11,123 nucleotides of DNA, taken from contig JAXIUW010208287.1 of assembly GCA_035591015.1 (NCBI GenBank), positions 1 to 11,123 on the forward strand. Reading direction: 5' to 3'. The stretch comes from Cephalothrix simula (lineage: Eukaryota; Nemertea; Palaeonemertea; Archinemertea; Cephalotrichidae). A program made the position numbers and the translations under genes. The notes under the pieces are model-generated. The model made no database searches. It saw nothing but the letters and a program-made list of their open reading frames with translations, and was not told the DNA's origin. This document shows positions 8,180 to 11,123 of the stretch, one piece after another; the stretch's first letter is position 1, and the number at the start of each line of letters is the position of its first letter.

Positions 8180-8278
8180 ATGAAAGAAACATGTTGTACA
8201 TATTACAGCAGATATACATTTGTAAATGTTCTCAAAAACAAATTAATATATAACACAAAGACTTGTCAATCAAAATAA
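8180..8278 (+). other. Upstream ORF in predicted leader of copy 4
   Basis: An ATG at 8180, just downstream of the expected transcription start, opens a 32-codon frame that closes with TAA at 8276-8278, 33 bp before the main ATG. Uninterrupted upstream ORFs of this size usually reduce translation of the main frame. The peptide itself has no recognisable feature. Confidence 0.35.
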
Positions 8279-8311
8279 GTAGACATTATTACTTGGTGAT
8301 TTTATGAGATA

Positions 8312-8546
8312 ATGTATAGATTTGTTTTTTTAATTGGATATCTTTTTAACTTTTCGTCACAAAAGATAGTGCTAGATATTCCAGAATATAGGGAGAAGGG
8401 GAATAATGTGTTGATAAAATGCAAATGGAAAGAATGTTGGTTAGATGAGGCATGTGATGCAAATGATTGGAATTTAAATTATGAGACTCAGGTTCATGGT
8501 ATAATATTTTTTTGTATTGAAGTTTGTAAGATGCCATGGGATAAAA
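8312..8546 (+). CDS. Signal-peptide exon copy 4, Cys-rich secreted module (first coding exon, 5' part of a gene)
   Basis: This is a family member of unknown function, with 78 codons plus one base. A signal peptide of about 17 residues (ending ...LFNFSSQ) is followed by the mature module with C-x4-C-x5-C-x19-C-x3-C, WKEC, DWNLNYET-x-VHGIIFFC and PWDK. The residue after ET is Gln where the other copies have Pro. An in-frame TGA at 8297-8299 lies upstream, and the ATG has A at -3. The donor is GTAAGT (8547-8552), phase 1. Unspliced, the frame would run on to 8719, but the extension has no similarity to the other copies and its DNA is reused as intron in the two broken duplicates downstream. This copy is the parent of those duplicates, so it is the recently expanding member of the family. 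Confidence 0.8.
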
Positions 8547-8796
8547 GTAAGTTATATTTGTTATTCTCCTTTTCTATTGGAAAGTACATGTATGGTTCAT
8601 ATTCTGCATCAATTTGTCAGGCACACAAAATAATTTTACCCTTAACCATGCGTAAATTGAATAAATACTTATTTGCTAGTGCAAAATCTCGCTACAAGAG
8701 GCTATTAATGTTGAGCTAGGCTTTTTGAGAAATATGGGGGACAAATTGAACTTTTAGCCAATATATTTACCCTTTTATAATGAGACTAAAGGAATA

Positions 8797-8866
8797 GATG
8801 TGGAATGTGATGCAAATGACTGGAATTTAATTATGAGATTCAGAATAGATGCCATAGGAAAAAAAA
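8797..8866 (+). pseudogene. Pseudo-exon B, truncated relic of exon copy 4
   Basis: This aligns with the 3' half of exon 4 from the third Cys (GAATGTGATGCAAATGACTGG...). One base is lost after the Leu codon, which shifts the frame, and about 33 bp are missing across the HGI and fourth and fifth Cys region, leaving AAAAAAAA before a preserved GTAAGT donor at 8867. There is no promoter box, no signal peptide and no start codon. It cannot encode the module. Confidence 0.8.
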
Positions 8867-9063
8867 GTAAGTTATATTTTGTATTCTCCTTTTCTATTTG
8901 AATGTAAAAGGAAAAGATGAAGTGGTTCAGAGACTTTTTTACTTTGTATGTTTCATATTCTGCATCAGTTTTCAGGCATACAGAATGATTTTATCCTCAA
9001 CTATGCGTATATTGAATGAATGTGACCTAACGGATGAATGAATGTGAATTTGGCAAATATTCT

Positions 9064-9134
9064 TTCGAGATGTACCTTGATCAGTGCTTGCACTGTATGT
9101 AATATCGATTTGAAATAAATAAAGTTTAAATAAA
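9064..9134 (+). mobile_element. LINE/SINE-like 3' tail insertion within unit B
   Basis: Unit B carries about 70 bp that A and C lack, inserted between AAATATTC and TAGTGCAAAATCTCG. It ends in TTGAAATAAATAAAGTTTAAATAAA, split here as a TTGAAATAAATAAAG core plus an A/T-rich repeat end. This resembles the 3' terminus of many invertebrate non-LTR retroelements, so a heavily 5'-truncated insertion is inferred. The target duplication is ambiguous because the flank is AT-rich. Confidence 0.4.
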
Positions 9135-9257
9135 TAGTGCAAAATCTCGGTACAAGTGGATATTACTGTTGATCTAAAATTTTTTTAAAGATATTGGGGG
9201 GGGGGCACCTAGACTTTTAACCCAATAACTTTATCCTTTTCTATGCATAAATGCATA

Positions 9258-9360
9258 AATGAGGTATGTGATGCAAATAATTTGAATTTTGAATTAATGA
9301 GACTCAGGTTCATGGAATAACATTTATGTATTGAAGTTTGTAAGATACCATGGGATAAAA
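9258..9360 (+). pseudogene. Pseudo-exon C, truncated relic of exon copy 4
   Basis: This aligns with exon 4 from the third Cys to the donor with no net length change (offset 814 at both ends), but it has internal insertions and deletions: TGG to TTG at the conserved Trp, a disrupted LNYET region and a 2-base loss before the fourth Cys. The frame is broken and a TAA appears. The end CCATGGGATAAAA and the donor GTAAGT (9361-9366) are intact. It lacks promoter, start and signal peptide. Confidence 0.8.
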
Positions 9361-9650
9361 GTAAGTTATATTTCTTATTCTCCTTTTCTTTTGGAAAGTA
9401 TGGTTCATATTCTAAGTTATTTTAAGTTATATTTTTAAATCTCCTTTTCTATTTGAAAGTAAAAGGAAAGATTAAGTGGTTATGAAACATTTTTAGTTAG
9501 TATGGTTCATATTCTGCATCAGTTTTTCAGGCACACAAAATGATTTTATCCTTAATTATGCGGATATTGAATGAATGTGAGTAAACGAATGACAAATATT
9601 TTATTCTGTAGTGCACAATCGCTAAACTTAGGTGCTATTACTGTGATAAA

Positions 9651-9918
9651 TTGTTGGTATACCTAGAACTATTAATACATTCAACAGAAAAGAAGAGAAC
9701 AAATCATTAATTTGAGGATAAATTTTCTCATTTTTTGTTATTCTACAATTTTAATTCAGTATCATAAAATCCTAATTTTTATCTGTATTCTGTATACATT
9801 AAGTTGTAAGCCTTCATGCATATTTTTTTGAAGTAATTTCGAAATTCGAGAACAAAAATGTGTCAATTTTTCATTCCTTGAATTTTTTGTTCAATCTTGA
9901 ATTTATTCTTTCACATTG
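9651..9918. other. AT-rich spacer before promoter 5
   Basis: No gene or clear repeat is seen in this stretch. Confidence 0.4.
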
Positions 9919-9945
9919 GGCGATTGTTTGTGAATAAAAACACCA
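9919..9945 (+). promoter_or_regulatory. Conserved promoter box, exon copy 5
   Basis: The first three positions differ (GGC in place of ATT), but GATTGTTTGTGAATAAAAACACC matches the family block without gaps, shown here as GATTG at 9922-9926 and TGAATAAAAACACC at 9931-9944. It lies 62 bp before the ATG, the shortest distance in the family, so the predicted leader is about 45 nt. Confidence 0.68.
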
Positions 9946-10006
9946 TCATAAAACGTGGTTTACAGTGGGAAATAGATGAATACATATAAAAATATTTTCT
10001 TTTGGC

Positions 10007-10259
10007 ATGACTTCAGTCGCACATACATATGTTTTTATTAGCTTTTATGTATGTTTTATTAGCTTTTCTCTGGAAAATATTGTCTTGGAACTGCAAAAAT
10101 ATGCGGATATCAAATCAAATGTATCAATAAGATGCACATGGATAGAGTGCACGCTTGATAAGGGATGTAAAAAGCAAGACCTATATTTGAATTTCGAAAC
10201 GCCTCTTCATGGCATCGTATTTTTCTGTGGTAATGAATGCAGTGTACCGTGGAATAAAA
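10007..10259 (+). CDS. Signal-peptide exon copy 5, Cys-rich secreted module (first coding exon, 5' part of a gene)
   Basis: This is a family member of unknown function, with 84 codons plus one base. The signal peptide of about 22 residues has a hydrophobic core YVFISFYVCFISF. The mature module keeps C-x4-C-x5-C-x19-C-x3-C and the LNFETPLHGI and PWNK motifs. Three positions shared by all other copies differ: the Lys of WKEC is Ile (WIEC), the Trp of DW is Leu (DLYLN), and the Gly of the early G-x-x-V motif is Lys. The ATG has G at -3. The donor GTAGGT (10260-10265) is in phase 1; unspliced, the frame stops eight codons later. A piggyBac-like element sits 46 bp after the donor, so it would be part of the intron. 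Confidence 0.78.
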
Positions 10260-10311
10260 GTAGGTTTAAATTTATTTATGCATAACAAAACACGTTGAAT
10301 TTTGAAGGATT

Positions 10312-10878
10312 TTAACCCTATTTTTGAAGAAGGGGACGCCCTCCTAAGGTCACGTTTTTTCAAAAATATCTCAAAAAGTGCTAGATGACATTTCGCTACT
10401 TTTTAATTGAGATTAAAACTAAAATTATAGAAACATTCAGTGCACTATGTACCCCAGGTGCAGTGCCATAGACCGCCAAAAAATATTTTTTCAAAAAAAT
10501 TTAATATTTTGATAAAATGTAAAAAGTCGGGAGCAGGGCGGGGCCAAGTGGCACAAACTGATTTTTCGGCTTGGATTCATGTTAGTCATTCATCAGAAAG
10601 ATTTTTTCGAAAAACAAATTTTGGCCCTGTGGGGGCCGGGGCTGCGCCGAAAAATACATTTTGGCAAACAGTTTATTTATTTTTGTAGAATTATACCAAC
10701 GTTTCTAAGGCCTTTAGCCTATAAATTAATCAAAAAAGCATATTTTTGCCAATTTTTGGGCCCACAAGGGCCCTGGCGAACCTGTACAAAATTTACAGTC
10801 AAAAGACAATCCAAGATACAAAGGGGGAGCCCCCTCTTCAGGTATCGCACAAAAAGACGTCTTCAAAAATAGGGTTAA
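10312..10878. mobile_element. piggyBac-like non-autonomous element (MITE) with TTAA target duplication
   Basis: The ends are a perfect 19-bp inverted pair including the target site: TTAACCCTATTTTTGAAGA at 10312-10330 and its complement at 10860-10878. TTAA duplication followed by CCCTA at the terminus is the hallmark of piggyBac elements. The 559-bp interior has no transposase; the two open frames inside (10440-10688 and 10579-10872) overlap each other, lack motifs and are considered fortuitous. The interior is GC-richer than the window and holds a facing pair around GGCCCTGTGGGGGCC (10622-10637) and GGGCCCACAAGGGCCC (10758-10773), so it may fold back. Perfect arms suggest a relatively recent insertion. 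Confidence 0.8.
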
Positions 10879-11123
10879 TTATAAATATGATATTACGGAC
10901 CTGTTAATATTTTCGAATATGGCACAAAATAATATATATCTTATACTATATAAAATCATATACAATATAACTTTAATTTGTCCATGTTCTACGTGCATTT
11001 AATTATGTCGAGAAGGTAAAAATACTGAATAAACCATTAAAGGGCATCAAAACATGCTGCAATATCCCAAATACAAAAAAATAAAAGTACAAATAATGAA
11101 ACCTCAAAATATACACAATTATC
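10879..11123. other. AT-rich end of window
   Basis: No exon or promoter box is visible before the window ends. If copy 5 or the whole array splices to shared exons, they lie beyond this point. Confidence 0.4.

Larger units (their letters stand above)
8444..9650 (+). repeat. Three tandem units of exon-4 3' half plus intron
   Basis: A segment starting inside exon 4 (TAGATG-AGG-CATGTGATGC) and running through its donor about 200-300 bp into the intron is repeated. Unit A begins near 8444, B near 8797 (offset 353) and C near 9258 (offset 814 from A). Shared landmarks are the GTAAGTTATATTT donor region, CTCCTTTTCT, CATATTCTGCATCAG, GGCACACA-type sequence, ATGCG, and AGTGCAAAATCTCG. A run of 5 G in A has become 10 G in B (9196-9205). 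Unequal exchange within the array is the simplest cause. Confidence 0.85.

Noticed and set aside
8346-8537. Minus-strand 63-codon open frame
   Set aside because: It is a shadow of exon copy 4 on the opposite strand.
8547-8719. Extension of copy 4 through the donor as a 135-residue single-exon protein
   Set aside because: The extension is not shared with copies 1, 2, 3 or 5, and a perfect GTAAGT donor stands at the point where similarity ends.
10440-10872. Two overlapping open frames as genes
   Set aside because: Both lie inside the piggyBac-like element, overlap in different frames and show no motif or start context.

Overview
This is an AT-rich, intron-containing eukaryotic window, most likely from an invertebrate animal. 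The basis is GT-type splice donors, TATA-like promoters, a piggyBac-type TTAA element and a LINE-like 3' tail. A mollusc would fit the style of the repeats, but I cannot prove a taxon from sequence alone. There is no bacterial operon, tRNA, rRNA or CRISPR.

The central content is a plus-strand tandem family of five intact, closely related exons, with coding starts at 634, 3295, 5219, 8312 and 10007. Each has an ATG, a hydrophobic signal peptide, one small Cys-rich extracellular module (C-x4-C-x5-C-x18/19-C-x3-C, with W-K-E-C and L-N-Y/F-E-T-x-x-H-G-I motifs) and then a splice donor. The donor is GTAAGT, GTAGGT or GTACGT, and always follows the first base of a codon (phase 1). Similarity between copies stops at that donor. 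A conserved 27-bp box (ATTGATTG followed by TGAATAAAAACGCC) lies 62 to 203 bp upstream of every ATG and looks like a private core promoter for each exon. I see no repeated second exon in any gap. The layout therefore resembles a variable-first-exon array, in which each promoter plus signal-peptide exon splices to shared exons outside the window, as in the protocadherin or UGT1A clusters. The alternative is a set of separate genes whose later exons I cannot recognise. This is the most interesting feature here.

Region by region: 1-532 is plain AT-rich DNA; 533-874 is promoter and exon 1; 875-3065 is spacer with small inverted and direct repeats; 3066-3532 is promoter and exon 2; 3533-5087 is spacer with two foldback repeats; 5088-5483 is promoter and exon 3. 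The stretch 5484-8128 is spacer holding a decayed minus-strand coding sequence of unknown family (6712-7562) and a TA-flanked foldback element (7944-8090) just before promoter 4. Promoter and exon 4 (8129-8552) are followed by two broken tandem copies of the 3' part of that exon plus intron (8797-9650), one of which carries a LINE-like tail. The window closes with 9919-10265, promoter and exon 5, then a 567-bp piggyBac-like non-autonomous element (10312-10878) about 50 bp into the following intron.

Together the exons would supply alternative N-terminal modules of secreted or membrane proteins. The family shows active birth (tandem duplication), decay (pseudo-exons) and sequence diversification around an invariant Cys/Trp framework. 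The function is unknown.
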